Shown piece by piece: positions 34,901 to 44,524 of a DNA stretch of 64,000 bases. The stretch is from CBDCYS01 sp965226185. GTDB taxonomy: Bacteria; Acidobacteriota; Terriglobia; Bryobacterales; UBA6623. A program made the position numbers and the translations under genes. Numbering within the stretch: position 1 is the stretch's first letter; each line of letters opens with the position of its first letter. The DNA is taken from NCBI GenBank assembly GCA_965226185.1, contig CBDDCT010000006.1, forward strand, positions 124,001-188,000, written 5' to 3'. The notes beneath the pieces are model-generated. The model made no database searches, was not told the origin of the DNA, and worked only from the letters and a program-made list of their open reading frames with translations.

Positions 34901-35797
34901 ATGAGTAATATTATCCAGGCAATCACCCTGCGATCCGAGCTGGTGACGCTCGCAACCCTGATGAATCCGCAAGCACATCGCGTTTTCAACCGTGGCTCAG
35001 TATGGGACGCTATTCGCTGGCTTTTTTATAATGCTTGCATTCCGCTCGCTCCCTTGGGAGCCGCCGCTATTTTGTCTTTTTATGCTGGCCTTCCGACGCT
35101 CGAACACCGGCTGAGTGACGGCACGCTATTCATGTATGCCTTTGTGCTTATTGCCACGTCTTTCGGGGTTCACAGTTCTCTCATTGCCCAACGTTCTTCG
35201 GTCAAACTAGATCTTGCGATCGGTCTTGGGCTGTTCTTCCTCTTTTCCTTCCTCGTTCTGTACGTATCAAATCAAGCTTTCGGTCCCAACAGCCGAGGTC
35301 TTGATCTTCCCCTCGGCGTCGGTGGGATTCTATTGGCGATGGTCTACGGGCTCTACTGCAACCACCTAGGCGGACGTCCCGGTCCGGTCTCGAACTGGCG
35401 GGTAGATGGCCGACCCCGTCACGGCGCCGGCTTGCAATCTGTCGGCGAAGACGAAGGCGTTTCGTGGATGTGGCCTGGACCGCGTTCCTTGGACGAAGGG
35501 TGCTACGAGCTTGCTCGGGGAATGCTTACTCGCCGATACGTGCGACCCGGGACCTCGACCCCCGATCCCGCAGTCAGCCTTTGTGCGCTTGGTACCAGAC
35601 TTGAACGCAACATGGCATCGAAACTCGCTCAATGGCCGTGGAAGAGCGACCGCTCTCGCACAGGTGCGCTTAGCGATTCTATGCTTGAAGTTAACGCCCA
35701 ACTTCAATCAGAAGGCACCTTCGGGGCCGCCAGGTCCATTGAGCGTGCCCGCAGAAAAATGCTCGATGATGCTGACATTGGCATCATACCATTATGA
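34901..35797 (+). CDS. Hypothetical membrane protein, four predicted transmembrane segments
   Basis: I do not recognise a family. From ATG 34901 (MSNIIQAITLRSELVTLATLMNPQAHRVF) the protein is 298 aa; a longer frame from 34820 has an unconvincing N-terminus. Hydrophobic segments are seen at about 35-55 (CIPLAPLGAAAILSFYAGL), 65-87 (LFMYAFVLIATSFGVHSSLI), 96-118 (LAIGLGLFFLFSFLVLYVS) and 128-148 (LPLGVGGILLAMVYGLYCN). They are followed by a polar C-terminal domain of about 150 residues ending in a charged helix (AARSIERARRKMLDDADIG). The GC content is visibly lower than that of the chromosomal genes, which suggests transfer. It lies between intron copy B and IS element A copy 2, so it is cargo of the bracketed region. 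Confidence 0.55.
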   Translation: MSNIIQAITLRSELVTLATLMNPQAHRVFNRGSVWDAIRWLFYNACIPLAPLGAAAILSFYAGLPTLEHRLSDGTLFMYAFVLIATSFGVHSSLIAQRSSVKLDLAIGLGLFFLFSFLVLYVSNQAFGPNSRGLDLPLGVGGILLAMVYGLYCNHLGGRPGPVSNWRVDGRPRHGAGLQSVGEDEGVSWMWPGPRSLDEGCYELARGMLTRRYVRPGTSTPDPAVSLCALGTRLERNMASKLAQWPWKSDRSRTGALSDSMLEVNAQLQSEGTFGAARSIERARRKMLDDADIGIIPL

Positions 35798-35965
35798 ACT
35801 CTATCACCTTAGCCGATCCCCGATAGGGTTCTGTCGCTTCGTGAATTCCGGCAATTCAGCTGCCACAAACTTCAATTGCTCGACGTCGACCAGCCTTATT
35901 CAGCATAGATATTCTCCGAAAGAAACTCTCAGTGCCATTGAGGTTCGTCCGTGCTCAAATCTAAG

Positions 35966-37720
35966 CTAGCCCGGATTTCTCATCGCGGGGTTGGCGGAAG
36001 GCCGCCTTTTGTGGCACAAACATAATGATTACAATATGTTTCAGCCAGCAAGAAAGCGACCCCTGCCATGACAGAGTGTACCCAAACCAGCTTCACCTTC
36101 GCCGACCATGGCCGCCGCCAGGTGGTAGCCCGTTTCGACGGCGGCATGATCACCTCCGACGGCGGCGCCATGCTGTTGCGCCAGACCGAACAGCGCAGCG
36201 GCATCGTGCGGCAGTTCGCCGCCTGCTTCCGTGATCACCGCCAGCCCGCGCAAGTCGAACACAGCGTGCGCGAGCTGGTCTCGCAGCGCGTCTACGGGCT
36301 GGCGCTGGGTTATGAGGACCTCAACGATCACGATCAGCTGCGCTCCGACCCGCTGCTGGCCCTGCTGAGCGGCAAACAAGACCTCGAAGGCAAGCAGCGC
36401 CGCCGAGCCCAAGACCGCGGCAAGGCGGGCGCCGGCAAGAGCACTCTCAACCGCCTGGAGTTGACCCCGGCCAAGGCCGGCGCGCAAAGCCGTTACAAGA
36501 AGATCGTTCTCGACACGGGCGCGGCCGACCGTCTGCTGACCTCGCTCTACATTCAATCGCAGCCGTGCCAGCCCGAGCGCATCGTGCTCGATCTCGACGC
36601 CACCGACGACGCGCTGCACGGCCGCCAAGAGGGGCGCTTTTTTCACGGCTACTACGGACACTATTGCTACCTGCCGCTCTACATTTTCGCCGGGGACCAG
36701 TTGCTGTGCGCGCGCCTGCGGCCGTCCAACATCGACGCCTCGGCGGGGTCGCTCGAAGAGGTCCGGCGCATCGTCGAACAACTGCGGCGGGTGTGGCCCG
36801 AGGTCGAGATCCTGCTGCGGGCCGACAGCGGTTTTTGCCGCGACGAGATCATGAGCTGGTGCGAGAACCAGGGCGTGGATTACGTGTTCGGACTGGCGAA
36901 AAACGAGCGTTTAGAGCGCCTGATCAAGAGACGGATGAAGCTGGCGCGGCGGCGTTTCGCCAAGAGGGGCAAGGCGGCCCGGGCGTTCGGGGATTTCCGC
37001 TACCGCACGCGAACCAGCTGGGCGCGGGGGCGCAGGGTGGTGGCCAAGGCGGAGTATCTGGCGAAGGGCGAAAACCCGCGTTTCGTGGTGACGTCGCTGA
37101 CGCCCAAGCAAGCGGCGGCGCAACACTTATACGAGACGATCTACTGCGCCCGCGGAGAGATGGAGAACCGCATCAAGGAGCAGCAGCTGGGGCTGTTCGC
37201 CGACCGCACCTCGACCGCGCTATTGCGGTCGAATCAGATCCGCTTATATTTTTCATCGATCGGGTACTGTTTGCTGGAGACGCTGCGGCGGCTGGGGTTG
37301 GCGGGGACGAAGATGGCGCGGGCGCAATGCACGACGATCCGGCTGCGGTTGTTGAAGATCGGAGCGCGCATCCGGATCACGGCGCGCAAAGTGTGGATTT
37401 CGCTGGCGACGGGATACGCCTGGGCGGGGGTGTTCGCCCAAGCGTATGAGAATCTCGAACGGGGGGAGCCGCGGCGCTGCTGAAAACGGCAAGGCGAGTT
37501 CAAGTAATACTTGAAGCACACAGGGCTCGACAGGGGCGGCAATCGAGGTTTGCCCAAAAACAGACGAAAAACGCCTCGGCCAGGGTCGCGGACAGCATGC
37601 CGGGCCGTTTCTGCCCCACGGCGGCCCCGCCGAGAGGCGATGCCGCCTCAAGACCATGAAATCCCATCCCGCGCGCCCCGCCAACCCCGTTTTCGGGAAT
37701 CGATGAGAAATGCGGGCTAG
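35966..37720 (+). mobile_element. IS1380-type element A, copy 2 (1755 bp)
   Basis: The same element as 26405-28159, inverted. The ends are CTAGCCCGGATTTCTCATCG (35966) and CGATGAGAAATGCGGGCTAG (ending 37720). The flanks (CTAAG and GTGCT) do not match each other. Crossing flanks of the two copies does not give a target duplication either. Confidence 0.88.
36068..37483 (+). CDS. IS1380-family transposase (element A, copy 2)
   Basis: A 471-aa DDE transposase, identical in translation to the copy at 26642-28057: VLDLDATDDALHGRQEG, LLRADSGFCRDEI and GEMENRIKEQQLGLFADRT carry the acidic triad. The frame is complete. As an inverted second copy it can recombine with the first and flip the 7.8 kb between them, or, if the outer ends are used, move the whole 11.3-kb region. 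Confidence 0.93.
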   Translation: MTECTQTSFTFADHGRRQVVARFDGGMITSDGGAMLLRQTEQRSGIVRQFAACFRDHRQPAQVEHSVRELVSQRVYGLALGYEDLNDHDQLRSDPLLALLSGKQDLEGKQRRRAQDRGKAGAGKSTLNRLELTPAKAGAQSRYKKIVLDTGAADRLLTSLYIQSQPCQPERIVLDLDATDDALHGRQEGRFFHGYYGHYCYLPLYIFAGDQLLCARLRPSNIDASAGSLEEVRRIVEQLRRVWPEVEILLRADSGFCRDEIMSWCENQGVDYVFGLAKNERLERLIKRRMKLARRRFAKRGKAARAFGDFRYRTRTSWARGRRVVAKAEYLAKGENPRFVVTSLTPKQAAAQHLYETIYCARGEMENRIKEQQLGLFADRTSTALLRSNQIRLYFSSIGYCLLETLRRLGLAGTKMARAQCTTIRLRLLKIGARIRITARKVWISLATGYAWAGVFAQAYENLERGEPRRC

Positions 37721-37747
37721 GTGCTATTCTCCGGTGGGTCGTTTCAA

Positions 37748-39178
37748 CCCGGATTTCCACTTTAGTTTCGATTCTGCTAACCATCGGGTGGCCTCGGACG
37801 CCTTTATTGATGCGGGTTGGAAAGCACTCAAGGCGCTGAGGAGATCAACACCCAATGGGTGAAAAAGAAAACAAGCCGTTCCAGCTAAGCTTCAACGGCT
37901 TATTGAAAGTCGATTTCCAAGGATCGCGTGTCACTTCCGACGGCGGGCTGATCCTGGTTCGGGAGTTGGACGAACGGCTCGGGCTCGGCAAGCTGATCGA
38001 GGAGCATCTCAGCGACTCGCGACAAGGCTTGAACAAGAAGTTCCCGCTGGCCGATCTGCTGCGGCAGTCGGTCTACAGCCGACTCGCCGGCTACGAGGAC
38101 CTCAATGACGCTGTTCGAGTATCCGCCGATCCGACCTTTCGCTTGATCGGCTCGCAGAAGAACTGGGATCGCGGCGGGGCGCTCACCTCGCGGCTACAGA
38201 GCTTCGAGACAGGGCTGCTCGCGAGTGAGGAGAATCTGCTGGGATTGATGGCGGTGAACCGCGAGTTGGTCGCGCAAGCTGAGACGACGGACGACTGCGA
38301 GCGCGTTGTGCTGGACATGGACTCGACCGAGAGCCCGGTTCACGGACAGCAGGAAGGCAGTGCCTACAACGGGCACTTCGAGTCGGTCTGCTACCACCCG
38401 CTATTGCTGTTCAACCAGCATGGTGATTGTCTGGCGGCGAAGCTGCGTCCAGGCAACGTGCACAGTGCTGAGGACTGGAACGAGTTGCTGCTGCCGGAGA
38501 TCGAGCGCCAACAGGCTGCGGCCAAACAGGTCACCTTCCGGGGCGATGCGGCCTTTGCTAAGCCGGAGATTTATGAGTCTTCCGAGGAACGCGGAGTGCA
38601 ATACGCCATTCGCATTCCGGCCAATAGGAGCCTGGAGTTGGAGATCGAAGACATCTTGTTTCGTCCACCGGGAAGGCCCTCCCGCAAGCCCTTGGTGCGC
38701 TACAAGAGTTTTCGCTATCAGGCCGCGAGCTGGTCGAAGGCGCGACGGGTTGTCGCCAAGGTCGAGCATCATCTGGGTGAGCTGTTTCCCCGCATTGGCT
38801 TCATCGTCACGAACATGAGCTTGCCAAGTCGCTCAGTGGTGCGTTTCTACAACAAGCGCGGGACGGCCGAGCAGTGGATCAAAGAAGGCAAACAGGCGAC
38901 ACACTGGACACGGCTGTCATGCCATCGTTTCCGGGCCAACGAAGTCCGCCTGCAACTCAGCGTGCTGGCCTACAACCTGGGTAATCTCTGGCGGCGGCTG
39001 GGGTTGCCGCAGCGAATCAAAAGCTAACGAGCTTGCAGCACCGGCTGATGAAGACCGGTGGGCGGCTGGTCAAGCATGCCCGCTACTACTGGTTGCTGCT
39101 GGCGGAGGGGCATCTGAACCGGCGGCTGTTCGCTGACATGCTACACAGGATCTGGGCGCTGCCGCTGCCGAGCGGGTA
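37748..39178 (+). mobile_element. IS1380-type element B, truncated copy
   Basis: It starts at the end CCCGGATTTCCACTTTAG (37748), 27 bases after IS element A copy 2. It matches the intact element at 48807-50273 until just after the transposase stop (39178). The right end present in the intact copy is missing. Confidence 0.8.
37855..39178 (+). pseudogene. Transposase of element B, frameshifted by a 7-bp deletion
   Basis: The first 390 residues match the intact 443-aa transposase at 48835-50166 (acidic sites in VVLDMDSTESPVHGQQEG, VTFRGDAAFAKPEIY and RGTAEQWIKEGKQATHW). After LGLPQRIKS the intact copy reads AGCTGGTCGCTGACGAGC, whereas this copy reads AGCTAACGAGC, which is seven bases shorter. 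The result is an immediate TAA at 39025-39027. The remaining codons (LTSLQHRLMKTGG...ALPLPSG) continue in another frame to 39178. It is unlikely to be active, but the intact copy could act on its surviving left end. Confidence 0.88.
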
Positions 39179-39413
39179 GCCTTGACCGGGCGAGGATCAA
39201 CAGCTTTTGGCTCAAAACCGTTTTGCAGGGAACAGGCTCGGCCGGAGCGGGGTTCAACCCGCTCAATCAACGTCTGTGAACGGTGGGACGAGGCGCTGGC
39301 GGCTACCGGTGACGGTGATGCGCAGTGTTCAGCCTGGGAAAGACGTGTTGTTCGGAGCGGCGTGGTGTATACTGTGCCCGTGCCAGGGTCAAAATGGAAA
39401 TCCTGGTTCAACC

Positions 39414-39696
39414 GATAAGCATACTGAAGAACTTGAACAATACCGATTAGCAACCGAAGGTGCCGCTGACGCTCTCTGGTACACCGACATAAGAACGGGT
39501 AAGACTTGGATCTCTGATCGCTATCAGGAGATTGTCGGTGATAGTTCAGATGAGTCCGCCACGCATCAGCCCGGCTGGATCGGTCGCGTTCACGCTGACG
39601 ACCAGGCTGAAGTCGAGCACAAATTTGAGGAATACCTTCTCAACCTCAAACGCGATTTCGAATCAGAGTACCGGACAATGCACCGCGACGGTACCA
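39414..39696 (+). pseudogene. Sensor histidine kinase, fragment 1 (first PAS domain)
   Basis: First of three pieces of one kinase gene. It reads KHTEELEQYRLATEGAADALWYTD...GWIGRVHADDQAEVEHKF...EYRTMHRDGT, a PAS domain cut at TACCA (39692-39696). The frame is open upstream to 39207, but that text does not look native, so the true 5' end is lost or unknown. Rejoining pieces 39414-39696, 41503-42436 and 44243-44522 gives 1497 bases, exactly 499 codons without a stop before the last. Confidence 0.88.
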
Positions 39697-41497
39697 CCTG
39701 AATTATGCACCGATTCGGCGTAGCCATCGCCGATGGAGTTGTGGCGGTAGCGGCAGTCGTGTCAACTCAGTGATTTAGCAAGTCGTCTTTTCCTCTGTTT
39801 CCCTCCCTGTTTGAGCCGCCTGCCAATCCCGGCGGGCAAAAGCGGGCGGGCAAGCGGCGTGTTCCCAGTACGTTGCGGCGAGTGCATGAAATTTTATGCA
39901 TGGAGCGCCCCTCAACTCAGCGCACCCTCCACCACCGGCGCGAAGCTCGATCCCGGTGGCCCCATCGCCCGCAGCCGCCGCATCAGCCGTTCAAACAGGC
40001 CCTTTTCCTCATAATGATCGCTGTAGCTGACACCCGTTCTGCCGGCGTGCCGCCAGATCTTGGCCGCCACGAACAGAAAGCGCAGCCGCGCCGTCGCCAG
40101 GGTGGTGTGCCGCAGTGTCTCCACGCTGGCTTGGGCTTCGCGGTTGAACAGCAGCAGCCAGCAGTTGAGGTTGTAGGCCAGCATGGCCAGCTGAAAGTGA
40201 TTGCGGTTCATGTCAAAGCGGCGCGAGGGATGGGCCGCCAGCCCGGCGTCGTTGTTGGCCTCCTTGATGAGGTTCTCGGCTGCGGCGCGCTGATTGTAAA
40301 ACCACACCACCGCCGCGATCGGTTCGGCCAGGTTGGTGACAAACACGCGGTAGGTGTAAGCGCTGGTGGCAAACAGCTGGTATTGCTCGGCCGCGCCGGC
40401 CGCGGGTTCGTTTTCGTAACGCAGCGCCAGGAAACGACAGGCCCGCGCCCAGCCCTGCGGCTGGTAGAGGAATTCGCATTCCGCATCCGCATCGCTGTGG
40501 GGCGAGGGCTTCCAGGCCGCTTGCTGCAACTGCTCGACCAGCCGCCTGGTCTTGCGCGCCACGATGACGAACTGACAAGCCGCCTTTTCATAGGCCTCCA
40601 CCGCCTCCCAGCAATAAAACCCGGAATCGGCCCGCGCCAGGATTTTCTTCACGCCGTGCGGCAAAGCCCGAAAGGCGCTCTCGAGGTGGGCGGCGATCTG
40701 CCGGCCCGTGGGCCGGTCGCCGTTGCGCAACCCGCCCATCAGGTATTCGCGCGTCTCGGCCAGGAAAGTCAGTATCGGCTGGTAGCTGCGCTTGCCCTTG
40801 TTCTTGGGGTTGTAACTCTTGCGCCCGCCCATCTGGCGGCCGTAGAGCGTGTGCACGGTGGTGTCGGTGTCCAGCGTCACCGTCTCCAATTTCACCTGGG
40901 CCGCGGCCCAGACTCGTTCCCGCAGCTGGCGCTGAATGGAAAGGATCTGCTTCGCCACGTTGAGGTGCAGCGAGGCCAGAAAGCGCCACAGCGTGGACTG
41001 CGGCGGCAGACGCGTCACTTGCAAGATGCCGGTCAAGATGGGGTCGCGGGCGATGAAGCGGAGTTGGTTCAGCCGCGCAAAGCCGACATAGAGGCCCAGC
41101 ACGAGGGCCAGCACAAACTGGTAGAGGCTCATCACACGGGTGATTCGTTTGTTCGTGATGGTTTCTTCCAGCAGCGCCTGGAAGCCGAGTTTTTCGAGCA
41201 GGGTGGCGACGGGCAGCAAGCCGCCGTAGGGAGTCAGATTCTTGCCGCGGAAGTGATAAGGCGTGGCAGCCCCGATTTTATTGGGCCGCGGGGCCCTCGC
41301 GCCCCGGCCTTGTTTGACGGGCCTTCGGGAGCTATGCTGTTTTCGCTTGGTAACCATTTGGGTGACCTCCTTGGGGTTGACTGGCGAAGCTGAAATCTTT
41401 GCCAGCCTACCTTATTACCCCATGTTTTCGGGGGTCCCCCAAATGGCCCCTGGCGGCTCAGCCCTCCTCCGGTGCACCCCGCAGTGCATAATTCAGG
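39697..41497 (-). mobile_element. IS element C, copy 1 (1801 bp) inside the kinase gene
   Basis: The ends are CCTGAATTATGCA (39697) and TGCATAATTCAGG (ending 41497). The 5-bp target duplication TACCA is perfect (39692-39696 and 41498-41502). It carries one transposase gene on the minus strand. The second copy is at 42437-44237. Confidence 0.95.
39912..41357 (-). CDS. IS1380-like DDE transposase (element C, copy 1)
   Basis: A 481-aa transposase. Acidic sites are seen in VTLDTDTTVHTLYGRQMGG, KKILARADSGFYCWEAVEAY and NQRAAAENLIKEANNDAGLAAHP. The C-terminal text (FQLAMLAYNLNCWLLLFNREAQ) is like IS1380-group enzymes, and the 5-bp duplication fits. The N-terminus is basic (VTKRKQHSSRRPVKQGRG). Copy 2 encodes the same protein. 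The 506-codon open frame on the opposite strand is a coding shadow. Confidence 0.9.
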   Translation of the reverse strand: MVTKRKQHSSRRPVKQGRGARAPRPNKIGAATPYHFRGKNLTPYGGLLPVATLLEKLGFQALLEETITNKRITRVMSLYQFVLALVLGLYVGFARLNQLRFIARDPILTGILQVTRLPPQSTLWRFLASLHLNVAKQILSIQRQLRERVWAAAQVKLETVTLDTDTTVHTLYGRQMGGRKSYNPKNKGKRSYQPILTFLAETREYLMGGLRNGDRPTGRQIAAHLESAFRALPHGVKKILARADSGFYCWEAVEAYEKAACQFVIVARKTRRLVEQLQQAAWKPSPHSDADAECEFLYQPQGWARACRFLALRYENEPAAGAAEQYQLFATSAYTYRVFVTNLAEPIAAVVWFYNQRAAAENLIKEANNDAGLAAHPSRRFDMNRNHFQLAMLAYNLNCWLLLFNREAQASVETLRHTTLATARLRFLFVAAKIWRHAGRTGVSYSDHYEEKGLFERLMRRLRAMGPPGSSFAPVVEGALS

Positions 41498-42436
41498 TAC
41501 CATAAGGTGGATACGCACACGGGCAATCAAGACCTCGGGCACCGATGGAAGCCCCAAAGCAATTGCAGGGTCTCATACCGACATTACCGAAATCAAGAAT
41601 CGAGAGCAGTTCTACCGAGACCTTCTTGATGCCAATCCTAGCCTTATATGGGTGAAGAATGATCAGCACGTAATCACATTTGCAAACAACACATTTGCCC
41701 AAGCTATGGGTAAACCAAAGAATTCACTCGTCAAATTCGTTGACATGGACGCCTTCTCGTGTGAGCATGAGGCCGCCCTTCTGCGCTCGGCCGACGCTAA
41801 GGTAATGAGCACTTCCGAGTCGGTGGACATACCAGAGTCCGAGTTAACGGTCAATGACGGTTCAAAACGTTGCTTCACTTTCAAGAAGGTCCCTATGGTA
41901 GGCTCATCCAGTGGCGCCGGGAAATCGACCTTGATTATGAGTGTGGGGACTGACATTACTGAACTACGTCAGACTAAACAAACGCTTCAGAGTGTGCAAG
42001 AAGAGCAGAGGCAATTCTATGAAGATCTGAGTCACCAATTGGTGGGACCCATCAACCAAGCATATGCCCGACTGAGCCAAATCTTGTTGGAAACACCGGC
42101 AAACGACGAACTCCAGTATCGTCACTTGGCGGCTGTAAAGGGTTTATTAGGCAAGGCAAGGCGCGTAACGTTGAGCGTTGGCCTGCTCGCTGATTTGCAG
42201 AAAGGAAATCGGTTGGACCCACCGCTGCAGCGACTCACGCAGAGTGAAATTGTTCGGATGCTCATTCAGGCATCGCAGGATAATGAGATGATGGTAGATC
42301 CAAACCGAAAGATCCGCTTCCACGTGAGACGTCAGACGTTCACCATCCTGTCTAAAATCAAGGTAAACGTTCACCCTGCTCTCCTTGAGCAAGCAGTAAA
42401 CAACATATTGGATAATGCCGCTAAGTACAGCTATAA
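41498..42436 (+). pseudogene. Sensor histidine kinase, fragment 2 (PAS, PAS, dimerisation helix, N box)
   Basis: It begins with the second copy of TACCA and continues the PAS domain of fragment 1 (IRWIRTRAIKTSGTDG...GSHTDITEIKNR). A second PAS follows (FYRDLLDANPSLIWVKNDQHVITFANNTFAQAMG...SVGTDITELRQTKQ), then the phosphoacceptor helix with FYEDLSHQLVGPINQAYARL and the N box LLEQAVNNILDNAAKYSY. It is cut at TATAA (42432-42436). Confidence 0.9.
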
Positions 42437-44237
42437 CCTGAATTATGCACAGATTCGGCGTAGCCATCGCCGATGGAGTTGTGGCGGTAGCGGCAGTCGT
42501 GTCAACTCAGTGATTTAGCAAGTCGTCTTTTCCTCTGTTTCCCTCCCTGTTTGAGCCGCCTGCCAATCCCGGCGGGCAAAAGCGGGCGGGCAAGCGGCGT
42601 GTTCCCAGTACGTTGCGGCGAGTGCATGAAATTTTATGCATGGAGCGCCCCTCAACTCAGCGCACCCTCCACCACCGGCGCGAAGCTCGATCCCGGTGGC
42701 CCCATCGCCCGCAGCCGCCGCATCAGCCGTTCAAACAGGCCCTTTTCCTCATAATGATCGCTGTAGCTGACACCCGTTCTGCCGGCGTGCCGCCAGATCT
42801 TGGCCGCCACGAACAGAAAGCGCAGCCGCGCCGTCGCCAGGGTGGTGTGCCGCAGTGTCTCCACGCTGGCTTGGGCTTCGCGGTTGAACAGCAGCAGCCA
42901 GCAGTTGAGGTTGTAGGCCAGCATGGCCAGCTGAAAGTGATTGCGGTTCATGTCAAAGCGGCGCGAGGGATGGGCCGCCAGCCCGGCGTCGTTGTTGGCC
43001 TCCTTGATGAGGTTCTCGGCTGCGGCGCGCTGATTGTAAAACCACACCACCGCCGCGATCGGTTCGGCCAGGTTGGTGACAAACACGCGGTAGGTGTAAG
43101 CGCTGGTGGCAAACAGCTGGTATTGCTCGGCCGCGCCGGCCGCGGGTTCGTTTTCGTAACGCAGCGCCAGGAAACGACAGGCCCGCGCCCAGCCCTGCGG
43201 CTGGTAGAGGAATTCGCATTCCGCATCCGCATCGCTGTGGGGCGAGGGCTTCCAGGCCGCTTGCTGCAACTGCTCGACCAGCCGCCTGGTCTTGCGCGCC
43301 ACGATGACGAACTGACAAGCCGCCTTTTCATAGGCCTCCACCGCCTCCCAGCAATAAAACCCGGAATCGGCCCGCGCCAGGATTTTCTTCACGCCGTGCG
43401 GCAAAGCCCGAAAGGCGCTCTCGAGGTGGGCGGCTATCTGCCGGCCCGTGGGCCGGTCGCCGTTGCGCAACCCGCCCATCAGGTATTCGCGCGTCTCGGC
43501 CAGGAAAGTCAGTATCGGCTGGTAGCTGCGCTTGCCCTTGTTCTTGGGGTTGTAACTCTTGCGCCCGCCCATCTGGCGGCCGTAGAGCGTGTGCACGGTG
43601 GTGTCGGTGTCCAGCGTCACCGTCTCCAATTTCACCTGGGCCGCGGCCCAGACTCGTTCCCGCAGCTGGCGCTGAATGGAAAGGATCTGCTTCGCCACGT
43701 TGAGGTGCAGCGAGGCCAGAAAGCGCCACAGCGTGGACTGCGGCGGCAGACGCGTCACTTGCAAGATGCCGGTCAAGATGGGGTCGCGGGCGATGAAGCG
43801 GAGTTGGTTCAGCCGCGCAAAGCCGACATAGAGGCCCAGCACGAGGGCCAGCACAAACTGGTAGAGGCTCATCACACGGGTGATTCGTTTGTTCGTGATG
43901 GTTTCTTCCAGCAGCGCCTGGAAGCCGAGTTTTTCGAGCAGAGTGGCGACGGGCAGCAAGCCGCCGTAGGGAGTCAGATTCTTGCCGCGGAAGTGATAAG
44001 GCGTGGCAGCCCCGATTTTATTGGGCCGCGGGGCCCTCGCGCCCCGGCCTTGTTTGACGGGCCTTCGGGAGCTATGCTGTTTTCGCTTGGTAACCATTTG
44101 GGTGACCTCCTTGGGGTTGACTGGCGAAGCTGAAATCTTTGCCAGCCTACCTTATTACCCCATGTTTTCGGGGGTCCCCCAAATGGCCCCTGGCGGCTCA
44201 GCCCTCCTCCGGTGCACCCCGCAGTGCATAATTCAGG
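42437..44237 (-). mobile_element. IS element C, copy 2 (1801 bp) inside the same kinase gene
   Basis: Same length, ends and orientation as copy 1. The target duplication TATAA is perfect (42432-42436 and 44238-44242). Only a few base differences from copy 1 were noticed (for example near 42447, 43434 and 43942), so the two insertions are close in time. Confidence 0.95.
42652..44097 (-). CDS. IS1380-like DDE transposase (element C, copy 2)
   Basis: A 481-aa protein with the same sequence as the transposase of copy 1, including LDTDTTVHTLYGRQ, LARADSGFYCWE and AAENLIKEANNDAG. The frame is complete and the ends are intact, so it is potentially active. Having two direct copies 2.7 kb apart allows deletion of fragment 2 of the kinase by homologous recombination. 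Confidence 0.9.
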   Translation of the reverse strand: MVTKRKQHSSRRPVKQGRGARAPRPNKIGAATPYHFRGKNLTPYGGLLPVATLLEKLGFQALLEETITNKRITRVMSLYQFVLALVLGLYVGFARLNQLRFIARDPILTGILQVTRLPPQSTLWRFLASLHLNVAKQILSIQRQLRERVWAAAQVKLETVTLDTDTTVHTLYGRQMGGRKSYNPKNKGKRSYQPILTFLAETREYLMGGLRNGDRPTGRQIAAHLESAFRALPHGVKKILARADSGFYCWEAVEAYEKAACQFVIVARKTRRLVEQLQQAAWKPSPHSDADAECEFLYQPQGWARACRFLALRYENEPAAGAAEQYQLFATSAYTYRVFVTNLAEPIAAVVWFYNQRAAAENLIKEANNDAGLAAHPSRRFDMNRNHFQLAMLAYNLNCWLLLFNREAQASVETLRHTTLATARLRFLFVAAKIWRHAGRTGVSYSDHYEEKGLFERLMRRLRAMGPPGSSFAPVVEGALS

Positions 44238-44522
44238 TATAAGGACACCGTAGTTTCCGCTTCCGGTAATGCAAATCGTAAAGGTTGGTTTCGCCTCACA
44301 TTCGCGAACAAGGGCCTTCCGATTCGTCGCGGGGACGTAGCTCGTTGTCCGGACCGAGGTTGGCGGGGTGAATCGGCGGCGCAGACATCGGGTGAGGGGT
44401 CGGGACTCGGACTGTGGATCGTGGACAACATCATGTCAGCGCATGGGGGCCATCTGATCATAACGCCGAAAAATAAGAACAGGCAAACAGAGGTATCACT
44501 CCTGTTTCCGATTTGCAACTAG
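44238..44522 (+). pseudogene. Sensor histidine kinase, fragment 3 (ATPase end)
   Basis: It starts with the second TATAA and continues KDTVVSASGNANRKGWFRLTFANKGLPI, ending with the G box GEGSGLGLWIVDNIMSAHGG and EVSLLFPICN-stop (44520-44522). Because it lacks a start codon it is easy to miss. The response-regulator ATG follows three bases after the stop, so the pair was one operon. Confidence 0.88.
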
Positions 44523-44524
44523 CG

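Noticed and set aside
26405..37720. Target-site duplication for the whole IS-bracketed region, or for either IS element A copy
   Set aside because: Outer flanks (CCTC before 26405, GTGCT after 37720) do not match, and neither copy has matching flanks. A compound transposon is therefore only a structural suggestion.
39873..41393. 506-codon open frame antisense to the element C transposase (also at 42613-44133)
   Set aside because: It is a codon-position shadow of a GC-rich gene: no family text, no ribosome-binding site, and it exists only because the transposase frame is conserved.
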